A stretch of 64,000 nt of DNA from Syngnathus acus. Lineage: Eukaryota > Chordata > Actinopteri > Syngnathiformes > Syngnathidae. Of the stretch, positions 13,601 through 28,600 are shown one piece after another; position 1 is the stretch's first letter; every line of letters begins with the position of its first letter. Position numbers and translations under genes: made by a program. The notes under the pieces are model-generated. The model saw nothing but the letters and a program-made list of their open reading frames with translations, had not been told where the DNA came from and ran no database searches. The stretch covers positions 12,544,501 through 12,608,500 of the forward strand of contig NC_051101.1 in the NCBI RefSeq assembly GCF_901709675.1. The letters are read 5' to 3'.

Positions 13601-16600
13601 GCAAAAATCGGGCTTAAAAAAAACAACACAAAAATATGAGGAAAATTTGAATTATTATTTAAAGGGGAACTCGAGTCCAAAAATGTATTTTCAATAATAT
13701 CTATGATATTCTGATTAATATTGTGGATATGATTTTGTGCCCCCCACACAGGTAACACATGTCACAATGGCCTGGTGCCCCCCATGGCCCGCTCAGCCTT
13801 GCCGTCTGTTCACAGTGCTCTCAGCGTCAAGCACTTTCTTCCCTTCCCATTGGACAACGCCTCGGCCGCTGTCAACCTCTTCCCAGGATTCAATGCCGTG
13901 AGTGTCAACATTTATTTTATTTGAATTGATTTTAATTGATTTTATATTGTTTTATTATGATGATTATTTATTTTATTGTATTTTTTCCGTGCTGCTTGAA
14001 AAGATGGCCTGTGCATGTCCAACAACAAACTGTTGCTATTTCCTTTGTCTCTTGTGGGAAAGTGATTTTTTTGCTCTTCACATTCTTGATGTGGACTCGC
14101 ACGCAAATTAGCAGAGACAATGTGGAACTTTTCAACCTTGTCGTGAAGCGCTCATCCGCCTTCCCCGTGGGCTTATTGCCATTTCCTTCCTTCCACCGCT
14201 TCCTCTTTTTCCCAGCTGCGCTCCAAACATCAAACCCTCTGTCCACCCAGTTCAAAAGAAACCGTCTGCCGGCTTTTTATGCGGCTTTTATCCGTTCCGC
14301 TTCTTTGTTTCGCCGCCGTCATCACGTTTTTGATGACGCTGCCAATTCCGACATGGCTCGTATTTCCCTGTAATGACTCTCAAAAGGGGGAAGGGGGGAT
14401 CAATAGATCTGTAGGGGTGTGCACGTGAGGTCGTGCACGAGCGCTAATGCACGACACCATTATGATAGCGATGCAATCGTTTCATATGGGTAGAAAGACT
14501 CAAGGAAGCTTACAGAATATCCCGACATTAATATGACCTCTGGATTTTTGCAAAATGAGTCCTTGCACTTAATGTCGCTTTCTCGTTCAGCAGTTTCGCA
14601 GCGTCCTTGAAAGGGATGAAATCAATCAAATTAATCAAGGGCTGAAATTCCGTTTTTTTTTTTTTTTTTAAATCTGATTTATCAAAAAAAAAAAAAAGAT
14701 TAAAATAATTGTTAGTTGCAAAGTGAAAGAAGATATTTACTTAACTGTGAGTGATGTACTCGGATTCCCGAGTCACTCTATTTGGTGCCCAACCCCCTTG
14801 AGTGTAATGTGCAAACACTCTATTTTATAGACAAGAGGACTAAAAATGTATTCCCATTTGTTATGGCAACCGTGGCTGTATCAAACGGCTTCTTTTTTCG
14901 CACGCGTTCAAAATTCATGTTTGTAAAACGCGGTAAAGCGCCAGCCCGCTTTGCATATTTCTCAGGTGAGGAGCTTTGAAGGCGGAGGGAGAAACACATG
15001 CGAGCTTTAACAAGAAGATGACTCGTGCTTTGGCAGCCAAGCTACTCAGAAATCATCCCCGGCGTAAATCGTCAGAAAATGCAACGAGCAGAGCCACACA
15101 CACACGTATGCCGCTCCAAAATCTGTAAATTAATCTTAAAATTCACTGCTTGCCTTTGCTTTTATGATTGCCCCCTTCCAAAGGAAATCTTCACCCAACA
15201 AAGTTCACAACTCTGGAAGGCATCTTGCCTCCTCTGGCCCGGCATAGTGACGGCTCTGACATTCTTTTGTCGAATCTTTTTTTTATTTACGACTACTGCG
15301 TACGACTTGGTTATGAGTAATGCATTGCAGATACTTTGGGCTCTCGCCGCTTCCACTCATCGTGTCGAAGCGCTCTCCTGAGGGGGAAGAAAAAAAAGCC
15401 CACATTACTGTACTGCTGTAATATGTGGTTACCATAGCGACTATTTTAATGTACGTTAAATTGAATGATAATGTTTTCCTACAGTCAAGCGTTTGTTTTT
15501 GTTGAGTCAGCCTGACCAAATTCACATTATCATGTCAGTCATACTATCAATCGCAGGACTGGCAACAAATCATTACATTATAGATTCTGACAGTTGAAAT
15601 TTTAAGGCCGCCTCTGCCCTCAAATGAAAAGATTGACACCATCATCGTCTTCCTCTGATTGGTTGTTTTTCCTCAGGCCAAAGAAAAAAACACTGTGAGG
15701 ATTGCAATAAGATGCCAGCTGGTGTGGAATTGAACCTTTTTTTGGGCTGAATTGAAAAATAAACTTGAAGCTTAAGACCTGAAGCGTGTGTGCGGGAGTC
15801 TTTGGAAGCCTGAAAATAAGATCTGTCTCGCCCGCGGCCGACATTTGTCTTAGAGAAACAATACAAAGTCCATTTCCCCCTGCAGAGTAATCAGGAGTGT
15901 GATTTATTGATTGTGCACGCTGGGAAATTGCTTCGCAGCGGCGCGCGCACGAGCACGCATAGACACTCCGGCGAATGTACACGCACACGCCAAAGCCTCC
16001 ATCAAAAGCCATTTGGGGCGTGGACCCGCACTCACTAAGTCAAATGTTAGTGTTTCGGCGTAATGGTGGTGACGGACGTGTTTATTCAAGTAACTTAGTG
16101 TGTCATCAAAGTGATGGGATAATCATCAGTCAGGATTTTGCTAGCTCTTGTTAGCATTGTCGCCGACTAAAATGCCAAATTTTTTTACATTCGACAAGCT
16201 TTTGTTGAGATGACATTGCAGGAAGCAATTTTTTTTTTCTGAAAACAAAGTACTGTGTGCTTTTGTTGGTAGAATACAGCCCTAAGCACACCTTTTATAA
16301 AAACAAAACTGTTTTCAGAGTTATAACAAAATTGTAGTAGCAGCTCGAGAAACAGGTTTCATTCATCTGGCAATAAAATATTAATATAAATGTGTAAACA
16401 AAAAAGATGATATGTTTCTCATTTCTCATGTTTCTCATTACAACGATTTGATTGGTGTGAGCTATGTTAAAATTTTGCTAGCACAGTTAGCTTGACATAC
16501 GTGCATGCGTGTGTGTGTGTATATGTTAAGTGTACTGCTGCTAACATAGGAGTTTCCCCATTGAGGGAATAATAAAGGATTATCTTATTTTATTATCTTA

Positions 16601-19600
16601 TCTAATCTACAAAGCGGCCACACAGCGGCCGACAGGTTAACAACTGTGACGCGTTTAAACGACTCGTCTTCAAAAAATAACTTTAACAAGTGTGAGTTAT
16701 TTGATGACAAGAAAACTTGGTCGCATTTGAGGAGGCAATTTATCAGTAGTGGTATTTGTTGATGCGGAGATTTTTTTTTGCGGTTCAGTTTCTCGCCAGA
16801 CCGTAAATGTCATCTTCAGGGTCTCGAGCGAGATATTTACAACAACAATGTGCCTGAACAAGCATCATGGTTTGAGAATGAAGCATTATTTAGGCCTTAG
16901 CAACATTTACAAACTTTTTTCGGCCATTTTGTAGTACTCATCAAATGTATAATGACTAACAGGATATTCCCACAATGCCTCTTGAAAATTAGTGAACAAG
17001 AAACGGTCACTAGAAAAGCAATAGAAAGACATTCAAGCTCAGCGGGGAGGAGATTAACGATGGCGTTTAGTCCAAGTGAAGGACGTACTCCGCGACTGTG
17101 AATTAGAGCTTCTCGCAAAAAATCCAATAGAAGAGGAACAGGCAGCTTTAAGCCATTAAGGTTATCAACAAACTTGTGACTTTATCTGCCAGTCGCCCGG
17201 GCAACCGATCCTGAAACTCACCGGCTTGGAGAGCTCGGAGCTCGTAAATCTCAGAGAGCACAAAAGTTCAAATAATTTTGCCTTTTTTTTTTTGCAGCTG
17301 GGACCATGTTCTGTTTTCTGGTCTCCATGGCGATGACGACAGTGTAATTTTTCCTCCCAAACTTTGACCTTAGTCGCGTTCCAGCTCACAACTAGGTGAG
17401 CTTTGAAAGCAAAGTGCCATACGTGTTTTTGCGATGTGCTAAATGTCCGCCGGGCCTCTCAATGAGTCATTTTATCTTGAATTTTGGGATGACCAGCGTA
17501 CATGTGAAAATATAGGAAAGCTCAACGTTAAAAAATTTACCCATCGATCATTTAAAGATAATGAAATTCACAAAAACTAGCTAGCTTAATGCTAACATAA
17601 ATATACAAACACCATAGACCGGCTAACATAAATTAGCATACCAAACTAATTCTACTGCTGCTCTACAAGTAGTGCTTAGTGCTGCCAGGCGTGTTGTGGC
17701 TAAACCTGGTACTTCACTGACGCCGCAAAAAGATGAAGTACAATATAAATTTTCAAGATGAAGCTCTTGCCACACGGCCAGGTGGCACCAGGTGCGACCG
17801 CAGATGGCCTGCAGAGAATTCCAAATCTCGCTACCTTTCATCCCTTTTCTTTTTTTTTTTTCCCGTCACTGTGTTGAACCCTTTGCCCTCCGAGATTCCA
17901 CTCTCATGTTTACGACTGGGAGGGGAAAAAAAAAAAAGTGTCCGCCCCGTTGTTTTGGTGCAGTGCTTTTGAGCTGAAATCTGGTGTCATTCAGTGGACG
18001 CCCTGCTCGAGATTAGGGCATCAAGCAAGAATGTGGCGGAGACGATTCAGTGCAAACATGCGAGTCTTGTAAAAGTGAGCTCGAAGCGCACTTGTGTCTT
18101 AAGGATTACAAAGTCGAGACGGAAAAATACTGATAACTTGACGTACGAGTTTCCTCCCGTGATCGTGACTCAATTTAGTCATATATTAAATAATTTTTCC
18201 TTTAAATCATTTTTAAATTAAATTCTTTTCTTTAATCCAACACAAGATTGCAACTCAAATTGGATCAAATCAGCCAGAGCTCGTTTAAAACCCAAACGCA
18301 GATTTAAAATCATACTTTGGCGATAAATATCCCGCTAGAAACTCTAAAGATGACATTTACTATCACACAGAAACCGCAAAATATACAACGGGCTTTGTCG
18401 TAACATATACGTCGAGCCATCAAAGAGTGAAGAATCTGGCGCGCGTGGAGCCAACCTAATGAAATTTATCCAGGCATGCGACCAATTTGCCTACAGGGAT
18501 GAATAAAATGCAATCTCGCTCGCTCACTTCAAACTTTCAAGTGTGTTTTGGAAGCTTTGCGTGCAACACGTGTGGCAGAAGTACTCGAGTAGCAGTAGAG
18601 ACGCTAAAGGGACGTAGCAGCAAGACAACACAGATTGGATTAGGCTGGTAATTAAATAAGGGAGACCCCGGGGTGCGGTTGGGGGAGGGTCAAAGGTCAG
18701 CAGTAAATCTTCACGAGAAGGCCTCCGGTTAAAAGAGACACGACCTGCTGTGACTCGCCTCGGAAAAATGCGGCTAGTTATGTAGCGACGGGAAGTTAAT
18801 AGGCAGGCACGCTGGAGAAATGTGTGTTCGATAAAAGAAAGTTATTATCAAATAAATAAGAATTTGATTTGCAAGTTGCTTGGTCATTTAAAAAAAAAAA
18901 GGATGCTTAGATGTGGTTGTGTCTCGTTGTCCGATGTGTGTTCAAGGACATGGATTTTCCCCGTCCCTCTCATTACTGCGTTTGATATTCATGATGGAAT
19001 ATTACAGCAAGATAAATGGTTTAATCTGGATTTTTATTGAACGCTGTCACCGGCGAAACACCCCCATCCTTCGTCCGGGCCGGCTTCTTGATAGTATGAT
19101 AGATTAGAAATTACCCTAAAAGGGAATTTTGGGGGGAAAAAAACCGATCGAAGTCCATCCAGCAGGCCAACAGACGAGGATTTATAAGCCTCGCCTGACG
19201 TTGCACTTTAGAGGGAAACTGCAAGCTATACTTTGCACTTTTTTCTTTTTTTTTTTTGCTGATGGACGTCAGCAAGGGAGTCGGTGTAATATCCCAGCTG
19301 CCAATCATAACGACACGTATGGATGACGCGGTCCGCCTCATGTTTGATTTTTCCTGGCGAGGCAGGCAGGTAAGCATTTTAAAATGACAGGAATGAATTT
19401 GTGGGACGTGCAAAAAAAAAAAATGCTGGATTGTTTTCCTAACCCATTTGGGTTTAGAAGTCATTAATCGACAACTCATCGGTTATCAAATTAATTGATC
19501 ATTATTTTATAATCGGTGAATGAATAATAATCAGTATAAAAAGAAAATGCTGGATTGCTCTCCTAACCCACTTGGGTTCAGATAATCGGTTATCAAACGA

Positions 19601-22600
19601 ATTGATGATTATTTGTTATAATCGGTGAATCTTATAGGGACTTTATTCAATTTTTCAAAATCTTTTACTGACACGAACAGCCTCGTTCTGGTCACGCCGC
19701 CAACTCGGCACTCGGGTCCCAGAGTGCCGCTTGATTTCTTCCCTGGCTCTCAGTGCGCTTTCCTAATATCGTCGTAAGTGGGACGTTTCTATTGTGGGCC
19801 GATTTAGGAGGTGCTGAGCTTGTGCGTTATCTCGCTGCCGTCAGGTCACGCAGTCGACGTGATTTACAGTCCGCGCCCCAAGCCAAAGTCACGTCAGCTT
19901 GAAAGCCAACAATAGCCCAGAGCAGGAAGGAGGACCGGGTGCGGACGGAGCTTGCGGTTCTTCAGGCCGCCGTTAGGGTTTCCATTTCTAATCACTCCAA
20001 CTCAGGTTTCCAGACAAAGTTAAGGTTTCAAATGATGCTTTTAAGACATGGTTCTCCTTTCAAGAAATTGTTACTGTTTGAAATTGGAGTTTCAACGCAA
20101 GGTTCGGGTTTCAAACTAAGGTTTCAAAAGCGGCTTCTGCTTTCAAGCAAGTGTCAGTGTCTCAAGCCAGTGCTGGGTTGCATCCAAGCTGAAGCAAGAA
20201 AAGCCTCGAGCTGTATTTTATATGCAGGAGGACCAGGAGATTCTTTCTCTTTGCGTCTTTCATCTGGCTCAAGAGTTCTGGGGCGGCCACGGCCAAACGC
20301 CTTCCGGGCAAACATTCTTCACGGTGCGGTGACGGCCTAGAGCAGAGCGAAGGGGAACAAAAGCAGAAGTAGGGAGGACATTCGTACGTGCTGGAAGGGA
20401 CGAATGGAAGTCAAAGAAGATGGACGCTTTGCTCAAAAGCAAAAAAAACCAAAACAATTTATCTTCAGATTTAGTGGACTGCTTTCAGCATATTTTTGTG
20501 GCATCAATTTGGGATTCAAGAAAAAAATTCAAAGTTCAAACCTGTGACAGCTTTTGTTTTGTGTGCTTTGAAATTGTATTGATTGCTGGCGGTTCAGCAG
20601 TAAATGTCGCGTCATTGATTTGAAAAGATCACCGCTAGTTTTTGTCTTTTCTGGCAGTTCTCATGCGGGAAAGTCAGACGCCGTCGTCACTGTCGTGTTT
20701 TCCCGCCGGGGTGGACAGGTTGTCACATGACGCGCGCCAAATAAACGCCGCATCCTGCCATCGGCTCTCCCGTGACGAGACGAGCTCACAGAATGACATT
20801 TCGCATGATTTCAAAAGATGTGGTGTGTTCAAGTTGCTGTTGTGCGGAACTTTAGACTCAGCCTGACGTCTATGCTAATTTCCGTTGCGTAAAATTGTTT
20901 CTACTGCGTCGTAATGGGAGGGATTATATTCTTTATCAAAACTGGAGTGAATTGTATCATATTTCTATTGTATCGTATCACATCATAATTTGAGGGAATC
21001 GTATCTACTGGTTGTAATTTGAAGGAATCGTCTCTTGATTGAATCGTTTGTATTGTTGTAATTAGAATGAAACATCATAACTGAAGTGAATTGTATCAAA
21101 TATTGATCGCAATTGGAGCGAATCGTATCTATGGCATCGTAATCAAAGTGCATTCTATTTAGTGTATCGTAATTGGGCGAATCGTATCTAGACCAACTGA
21201 TTTCTGAGTGAATCATTTCTAAATTGCTTCTACTGCATTCTAAGTAGAGAAACATTTTTTGCAACTGAGTGAATTGTGTCGTATCAGGTTGGAGCAAATC
21301 GTATCTATTGTATCGTAATCGGAGAAAATCGTATCTACGGCATTGTGATTAAAGCGCGGGCAGCGTATGAATTGTATCGTATCACTTTTTAATTTTAATG
21401 TATCGCCATATAATTGGAGCAAAATAGCATCGAATAGCTACTGCATAACAATCGAAGCGAACGATGTGGATTTATAATCGGACTGAAGCGTCGGTGAGTT
21501 TGTCACATCGTAATGCGAACCTATCACGGTGTCATTGAAGTAAATGCTATCATTTCCTACCAGATACCTATTGTGTCGACTCGCAAGCGGCGTGAATGAC
21601 ATCACATCCCCGACGTAATTTGCGCCGGAGGCCGCGTAGACGTATCCCGCTCGTCAGGATGATTGACAGCTGCGAGTGGGATGCACGCGGCGGATCTGTT
21701 CCTCGAGCATGATGAACGCGGCGGCGTCCCATCACGATTGTGCAGAAACCGCAGAGAAGCCAGCATTATGGGATGTTGTGGGAAGCGCGCGGCGTAGGCG
21801 TTCGCATTATACAAGCACGCCGCTTCATTTAGTACCAGTCACGGCTTTTGCTAAGCCTCGGGTGATACCCCCGTGCCACTCGGTGGGTGGCTGATGCCGG
21901 AACCCTAAGACCCAAGAACACCCCCCCCCCCCCCACACACACACACTTCCAATGCATTGTCAGGGTTCAGGTTTCACAACAAGATTAAGCTTTCAAGAGT
22001 TCATGAATGTTTTTGTTTCGGGTTTTTAGCCCCATTAGATTAGGGTTCTAAATTGACTTTTCTAGTTAGGGTTTCAAGACTGGATTAGGGTTTTTTACGT
22101 TACATCAGAGTTTTAAAACAACCTGGCTTAAACATAAAACAGATTGAAAAAAGTATAAATACATAAAAAAAAAATCATAAATCAATCACCACTAAAGAAT
22201 GAAACATCAGTTAAAGCAGCTGTAGAGGAAGATTGACGGGTTGCCATCAACTGACGGATGGATTGTAGGATGAAGGATGTTTTCCCAGGTCGGTCCTGAT
22301 GCTGAGCTTTTGAAAAGAGTAAAAAAAAAAAAAAAAAACATGTTCGCAGGCCAGCGCGTATTTCTAACAGCAGGTCATCCTGCTCTGTCACAGCCCAGAT
22401 GTTTCTCACTGGCGCTGCCTTTCCACAGCTCTGCTTTCCCAGCATGCCGAGCTGCCAGAGCAGGCCGCCAACTCCGTGTGTCATCATCCTCACACACACG
22501 CACACACATGGCAGCCCTCCCTTTGCAAAGTTTTGGGCGAGAGCTGCAAGTCTGAAGCCTCACAAGTTAACACAAGCTGCTTGTCGCTGCTACAAGTGCA

Positions 22601-25600
22601 CACAAACACAAACTGTAACTACAGTTGGTATGATAATTGTGAAAAAAAATTACTGCAATTGTATTGGTTTTTTTGAAGGGCAGGGGTAAATAGAATTTTT
22701 TTTTTTCCTGTAAACCAAAATCAAGAGAAAATTTACCCCCCTCCCCCCCCAATTGTGTGGTCCCTCCGCAGATGGACCCGGTCCAGAAGGCCATCCTACA
22801 TCACACGCTGGGCCTCCAGCCCGCTGCCACCAAGAAGAGGCACGTCTCCTGCGGCGTCTGTCGACTGAGGTTCAACTCGCAGGTACACCTGGTAGGGCTT
22901 GTAGAATCAGTAGCAAACTCCAAGCAGTAAAGATTAAAAAAAGAAAATTGTTAATTATTAAAATTCTTAAAATTATTTTCATGATTTAAATTATTTAAAT
23001 CAAATCCCCCTTTATTCTTTGCCTTTATTGAAACACCAAAACATTTAACCCAACCAAAGTCCACCAGCTTAATGCTAACATTTAATGAGAAATCCATAGA
23101 CACGCTAAAAGAAATTAGCATCGATATTACAGCAAGTCTAAACCTTCAAACTGCGACTTAAATACTCATGGCACATTAACTAATTGCTGAGCCTCGCGGA
23201 AGTTTATTTCTTTTTTTTTCACGGCAGAGTTCATTTATTTAAAAAAATTTTTTGTTGGATGTGGATAATAAATCGTGAAACAATGGTGGAACTCAGTACC
23301 AAATATTCACCGTGATGTGTTTTTATGTGTTGGTGCTGACACAGCACTTTTCACCTGCGCAATTTATACAGCCTGATTTAAAATGTATAGACTCAAGTGG
23401 GACTAATGCAATTCAAATGTTTTATTGATCACCAAACACATACACGTGCGCACAATGTACATAAATTAAATAAGAAAAGTTTGGCTTTGTTATTCTTTCT
23501 TTTTTGCTGTCGGTTTGCAAATGCAGGTTTCTTGTTGCTGTGGCAACACGTCGTCGTCTTAAGGCCACAATTATCCCCGCGGGAGTTTGCGGCTGAAATA
23601 TCTGAGCATAAATTATCAGTTGTATGATTACAAGTGTTTTCTTTCCATCGTGTCTCAAAAGGGAGCTTGCATGTGGTTAGAGGTAAATATGCTACCCACA
23701 CAATTTGTCCCTGTTATCTGCTGCCCTATTTTTTCATTATTTATTGAAGCACATTCAGACCCCAACAGCAATTTAACGGTGAACAAATCCAGCAATTTTT
23801 GCCATAATAAAAAAAAAAACATTTGAGTCATTATTCTATAAACATAAGTCATGACGTGTTTAATTCTTTAGTGTCTTATTTCTGGGCTAAAAAAGATTTC
23901 GTTGCTCCTCGCTTGGATTCACCTCGAATTTACAAGCAGGATTTTCGAGTCGGGGGAAGAAAAATGTGGAAATGTGAGCAAAAGTGACAAAGGATTGGCA
24001 TTAGTGACTCAAAAGCAATCAAATAAATCGACGCTTTCCGAGTGAATAAGTCGCTCGTTGGATCACACGAGCAACAAAAACACGGTCTGAACGGAGTCGG
24101 TGAATCACCCCGTAAGATGTCTTCAAGGCTGGCAGAAAGAAAATCAAACATTTGCGCTTTGTGGCCTGAACTAATTAGCTGTAAGCTGCCGCGCTCGCCT
24201 CTTCGCTCGCCTCGCGCTCGGCGGCTTTTTCATGTTTCATTTCATCCCCCGGTCCCCGGACTCAATCCAGCCTGCTGTTTGTTCTCCTGGCAGAACCAAG
24301 CGTTGGCCCACTACAAGGGCACCAAGCACGCCAGGAAGCTAAAAGCCCTGGACGCTCCCAAAAGCAAGCTCAAAGGAACGGCGCTCACCAAGGAGCCCAA
24401 AGCAGACAGGAAAGGTTGGTGGAAAGCTCCTCCCCTTTTTTGCTGATGATGTCACACCTCACCCGGTTTGCTACAACTGAGACATGTTAGACAAAAGTGA
24501 AAACTGGCAGACACGTTGAAAGAACTTTTCAGAGGTAGGTAGCTCGGCAAATACTTCTTCGATCCAACTTTTATTTACATTTCTTCCGGTGACGTTACTG
24601 CCAGGTGGGTGCTTAAATCCAAAGATCCCAGGCAGATGTCAGACAAAAACAATTAAGAGCGCCATTCCCGCCGGATAAACGACGGCGGAATCTCTGAAAG
24701 TTTTGATTGGCGGATTTGAATACGGAAGCTGAATTTCAATGTCACCGACTGGACTGTAACGTCGCTAGCATGTTTACTAGCTAATCAGCCACGCAACACG
24801 TCACACAAAAGTCTCCCGCAAACTTCTCGGCGCGATATTGTAAACTTGTCACGCACAAAGCAGCGCCGCGGCGACCTTCCTGGCTGCGGTGGCGCTCATT
24901 AATCATCCTGAAAGACACCTGCGCATTCCTGGCGCCGCCTGACTTTGCGTTACCCACAATGCACTAGCGGCACCTGCTAATGAATATTAATACACAACGG
25001 AATTGCCCACCAGGAAGATGTTTATATCTTTGTATTAATATTATATTTTACACAATTTCTTGGAAATATGCCCGAGAACGGCTCATTTACTTGAGTCGGT
25101 GTAACCACTGCATCTGTTATATTAATGATATGATTATGAAATAATGTGGAATAAAAACGCTTCATGCATGGACGTCAGGCTAATGGTTTAATGGAGGAAT
25201 CATTACTAACTTTTTACTTCCTCCATTAACTTAATGTGAGGATGGACTAATGGACATCTGGACTCACTCTGTGTGCGTCTGTCTGTGTGTGTTTTGTTGA
25301 TATAAAGTAGTGTGATGTTTCATATTGTCACTGCTGAACTACATTTTTTCGCCTCGGGTATCTGTGGCTGGTATCGGCAGCTACCACGAGTCCTCGAAAT
25401 CCAAAATACCCAAAAAAGTGCACGACTCTGACAAAATGTTAAGGTAGCAAAGATTTATACGAGCACTCGTCCGTATAAGTAGCTTATCGATATTCCGCCG
25501 AGGGCGAGCGGAGAGCTGCCGGGGGATTTGGGACTTTTAAGTTGCGACGGCGTGTAATGAGCGCCGATTGCTTTAATGAAAATCTTTTCATCCGACTTCT

Positions 25601-28600
25601 CCCACAAAGCTAATCGCATCTCAGGGGGAAACGTGCCGTCGCACCGGAAGTATGATGGTGGAAAAACACAAGAAGAAAAGAACTGAGCCTTTCCCGCCAT
25701 CTTCTCCTTTGTGGCCTTGGCCTAATTCCCTCGACCGTTGCCGCTTGCTCAATTACTCCTCCATGCTTTTCTTCTCTTCTTGCCATAGTCTTGTTTTTCT
25801 TCTTCCTTTCTTTCATATCTTTAACATTCTTATGAATAGAAACTAGATTTTTTTTAAAAACTTTTCTCTTAGAAAGATCAAAAACCTAGACTTAGCTTTT
25901 AGCTAAAACGTTGTTTACCTTTCTCCGCCCCTGTGCTCGTATCTGAGCGCTCACCTCGTGACGTCCTTCTCCACATCCTCGTCCTCCTCCCGGTTCACCT
26001 TAAAAGTGCTCTCACTTTTCATTTGACTCATTCCTTTTTCTTCCTTTGCTGTCCGCAGTGTCGAGATGGATGGCGGTCGTTAGCTCCATTAGCGATAGCC
26101 CATTGACTTCGCCGTCCGTCGGGTCAAGGGTAGCGAATACAACGAGCCAGTGTAATCTAAATTACTTTTCGTCGGCTTCTTTGTCTTCAAATGCAGACTT
26201 TGCAAACTCCCACTTTTATCATTTTCTGTTAGCATCTCCCAAAAACACCAGCAACAATTTTGTAAATAATGGTCCACAAAAGAGGTTTGGCTTACTTTTT
26301 CGTCAATTGAACATTTTGTTATCTGGCTTGCATTCAGGTAGTCATCACTGAAAACATGATGACTCATTTCCGCTTTATCTCTTCTGGTTGAATTGTTTAT
26401 TAAATTTAGTGACTCAACATTTGGCTCATTATGCAAGCTTTCTTTCCAAGTAATTGTCAACGATTTAATTGAAGTTTGCCTCCCTTTTTCTTTTCAAGCC
26501 AACTTGCCCTGTCGTGTTATATTGTTTGCAATAAGAGAAATGACACTGACTGAAATGCTCTGACTTCACGATTGATTTTCTCATCTTTCGCTCTTGACTT
26601 GTTTTTGTTGTTATTCTGGCAGTTGCTTGTATTGATCCCAAAAATATGATTGATTGATTATGTTCATTCGTCGCCGCTGACCGCGGATGATAAGTCATGA
26701 AGTGGCCGTTTGTCTCCCAAACACAAGACCGTCTATTTATTTATTGCTTAGAGTCGCACCGGCAATGTCCCAAACACTATAAAGCAGTCACGCTCTTATC
26801 TTTGAAAAGTTAGCACTTGAAGCTAAAAACAACGTTGAGTTTGGTCGACATCCATTGTCGTCTATCATGAGGGAGACCTCTGATAAAAAGTCAGAGGAAG
26901 CCGTGCTTTAAAAGACACAGGAAGTCGTTTTGGTTTTGAAGCGGCCATTTTAGTATCAATTTGGCGGCTTCAGTGAAGTTTTGTTGACTTACCGCAATAT
27001 GCAAAAATCTCCATCCATCATCAGCTTTAATGGCGATGATGTCTCTCCAGATGTGGTTGCTAGCGCGGCGCCCCCTTCGCTGTCCCCCGCGCTCCGACTG
27101 GCAGAGTCCCACGAAACGCCGACCGACGTTGCCGGAGTCTTATCCTCGGTCCCGGACGCCCCGGAGAGGACCTCGGAGGTTGAGCTCCACTCGCCCTCAG
27201 AACCTGAACCGGACCTGGACCCGGATAAAGAACCCGAGAAGGACGCGGAAACGGAGGAGGAGAAAGCTCGCCGTCTGCTCTACTGCTCGCTTTGCAAAGT
27301 GGCCGTCAACTCGGCGTCGCAGCTGGAGGCTCACAATAGCGGTATGGCGTCATTTTGGTCTGTCACATTCAATGAACACAAATTACAGGGAGAAGAAATG
27401 ACCTTGACATTTTTTGTGTGTTCATGAAAAGGCACCAAGCACAAGACCATGCTGGAGGCCCGCAGCGGCGTGGGCTCCATCAAGTCGTTCCCGCGGCCGG
27501 GAGTCAAAGGCAAGGTGGCGCCGCCGTCCACGTCCAAGGCGTCTACGGGCCTGCAGAACAAAACGTTTCACTGTGAGACGTGTGACGTGCACGTCAACTC
27601 CGAGACGCAGCTGAAGCAGGTGATTTATTTCATCTATCTTTATAAGAAATGAAAAGCTAGATTGCGGTTTTTAAAAAAAGTGTTTGTTCTTAAAATTAGT
27701 ATTATCTACAATATATAACATATTTTTTGTGTGTTTTTACTTTAGGTGTATTTTTTGGATTAAATGCGAGAGTATTTAATGTTGTAAGGAGAGCGGATGT
27801 TTGGTGGTTGTCATAATGCGCTGGATCTGGCTCGTCCGTTGCCATGGCGACGCTCCACTTGCATCATTATCAGACGGCTTGTCAAAAAAAAAGAATCAGC
27901 GCAACAGGGATCTTTGTCAGTCTTCGGAAATATCAAATCGTGTCGGTTACATTACCGTGGCAACAGTGGCGCACAAATACAGAAGTTGAAAGACGACGAG
28001 TCGCGATCTTCAGAGGGCGGCATGAAAAAAAAAAGTTTGATTGCTCAATAAGACTTATCTCTAAGTCAAAGTAATTTCACAATTACGTTTACACTAACTG
28101 ACCATACTTACAAAATTGCTAAAAAATATCAAAAATTGAAGTAGCATTCATAAATGTAAAAATATTTGCATTGCGTTTAAGCATTAAGGTTTATCATGTC
28201 AAATGGGTCAACGTTTCTGAATGCTAAATGACATTTTGCACGCTGCTTCAAGCTCCCAAATCGTTTCTTTTTTCAGCTCGTAGGTCTTGTAAGTGTGTGA
28301 CTTTTGTGAGAGCTCACGCTGAGATTTTCCACCCAGACGTGACGCATCAATTTTTCATGCCGACGACGAAGAAGAACAAGCAGCCGCCGCAGCGCAATCA
28401 AACCACACAGGCCTTGATTTAAAAAAAAAAACAAAGATGGTGGAGATGTGGAGGATGATCTCGCGATTGGCTCATTGCCATGCCGTTCGTTTTGCACTTT
28501 GTGTGAGGACTTGATGCCGTTTGTTAAATCTGAGAAACAAATCGCTGGCCAATCTTTTTTTTGAAATGCCAAAAATGAAATCTAACTAACTTTTTCCTTG

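Larger units (their letters stand above)
4618..13751 (+). other. znf385d: znf385d intron 1
   Basis: This 9.1-kb intron has donor GTGAGT and acceptor CACACAG. It contains a T-tract just inside the donor, a TA run (5181-5196), an AT-rich degenerate repeat (8830-9130), one copy of a dispersed repeat (7290-7520), a CAG run (9948-9963) and a CTCF-like motif near 11747-11762. No nested coding exon was recognised. A block near 6395-6500 looks like a conserved noncoding element but cannot be proved so here. Confidence 0.75.
13898..22771 (+). other. znf385d: znf385d intron 2
   Basis: This 8.9-kb intron has donor GTGAGT and acceptor CCGCAG. It holds a LINE-type 3' tail fragment (16500-16605), family A copy 2 (17575-17735), a 125-bp direct duplication (19421-19635), GGTTTCAA-type repeats (19965-20185 and 21955-22110), a degenerate GAATCGTATC minisatellite (20940-21560), and a C14 tract followed by a CA run (21921-21948). 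No additional coding exon was recognised. Confidence 0.75.
22883..24293 (+). other. znf385d: znf385d intron 3
   Basis: This 1.4-kb intron splits finger 1 between its Cys and His pairs. It contains family A copy 3 (23066-23310) and a consensus-like RFX X-box (23534-23547). No other exon was seen. Confidence 0.8.

Noticed and set aside
26981-27427. Frame extending both sides of znf385d exon 5
   Set aside because: The extensions run into intron sequence through the acceptor at 27050 and the donor at 27342.
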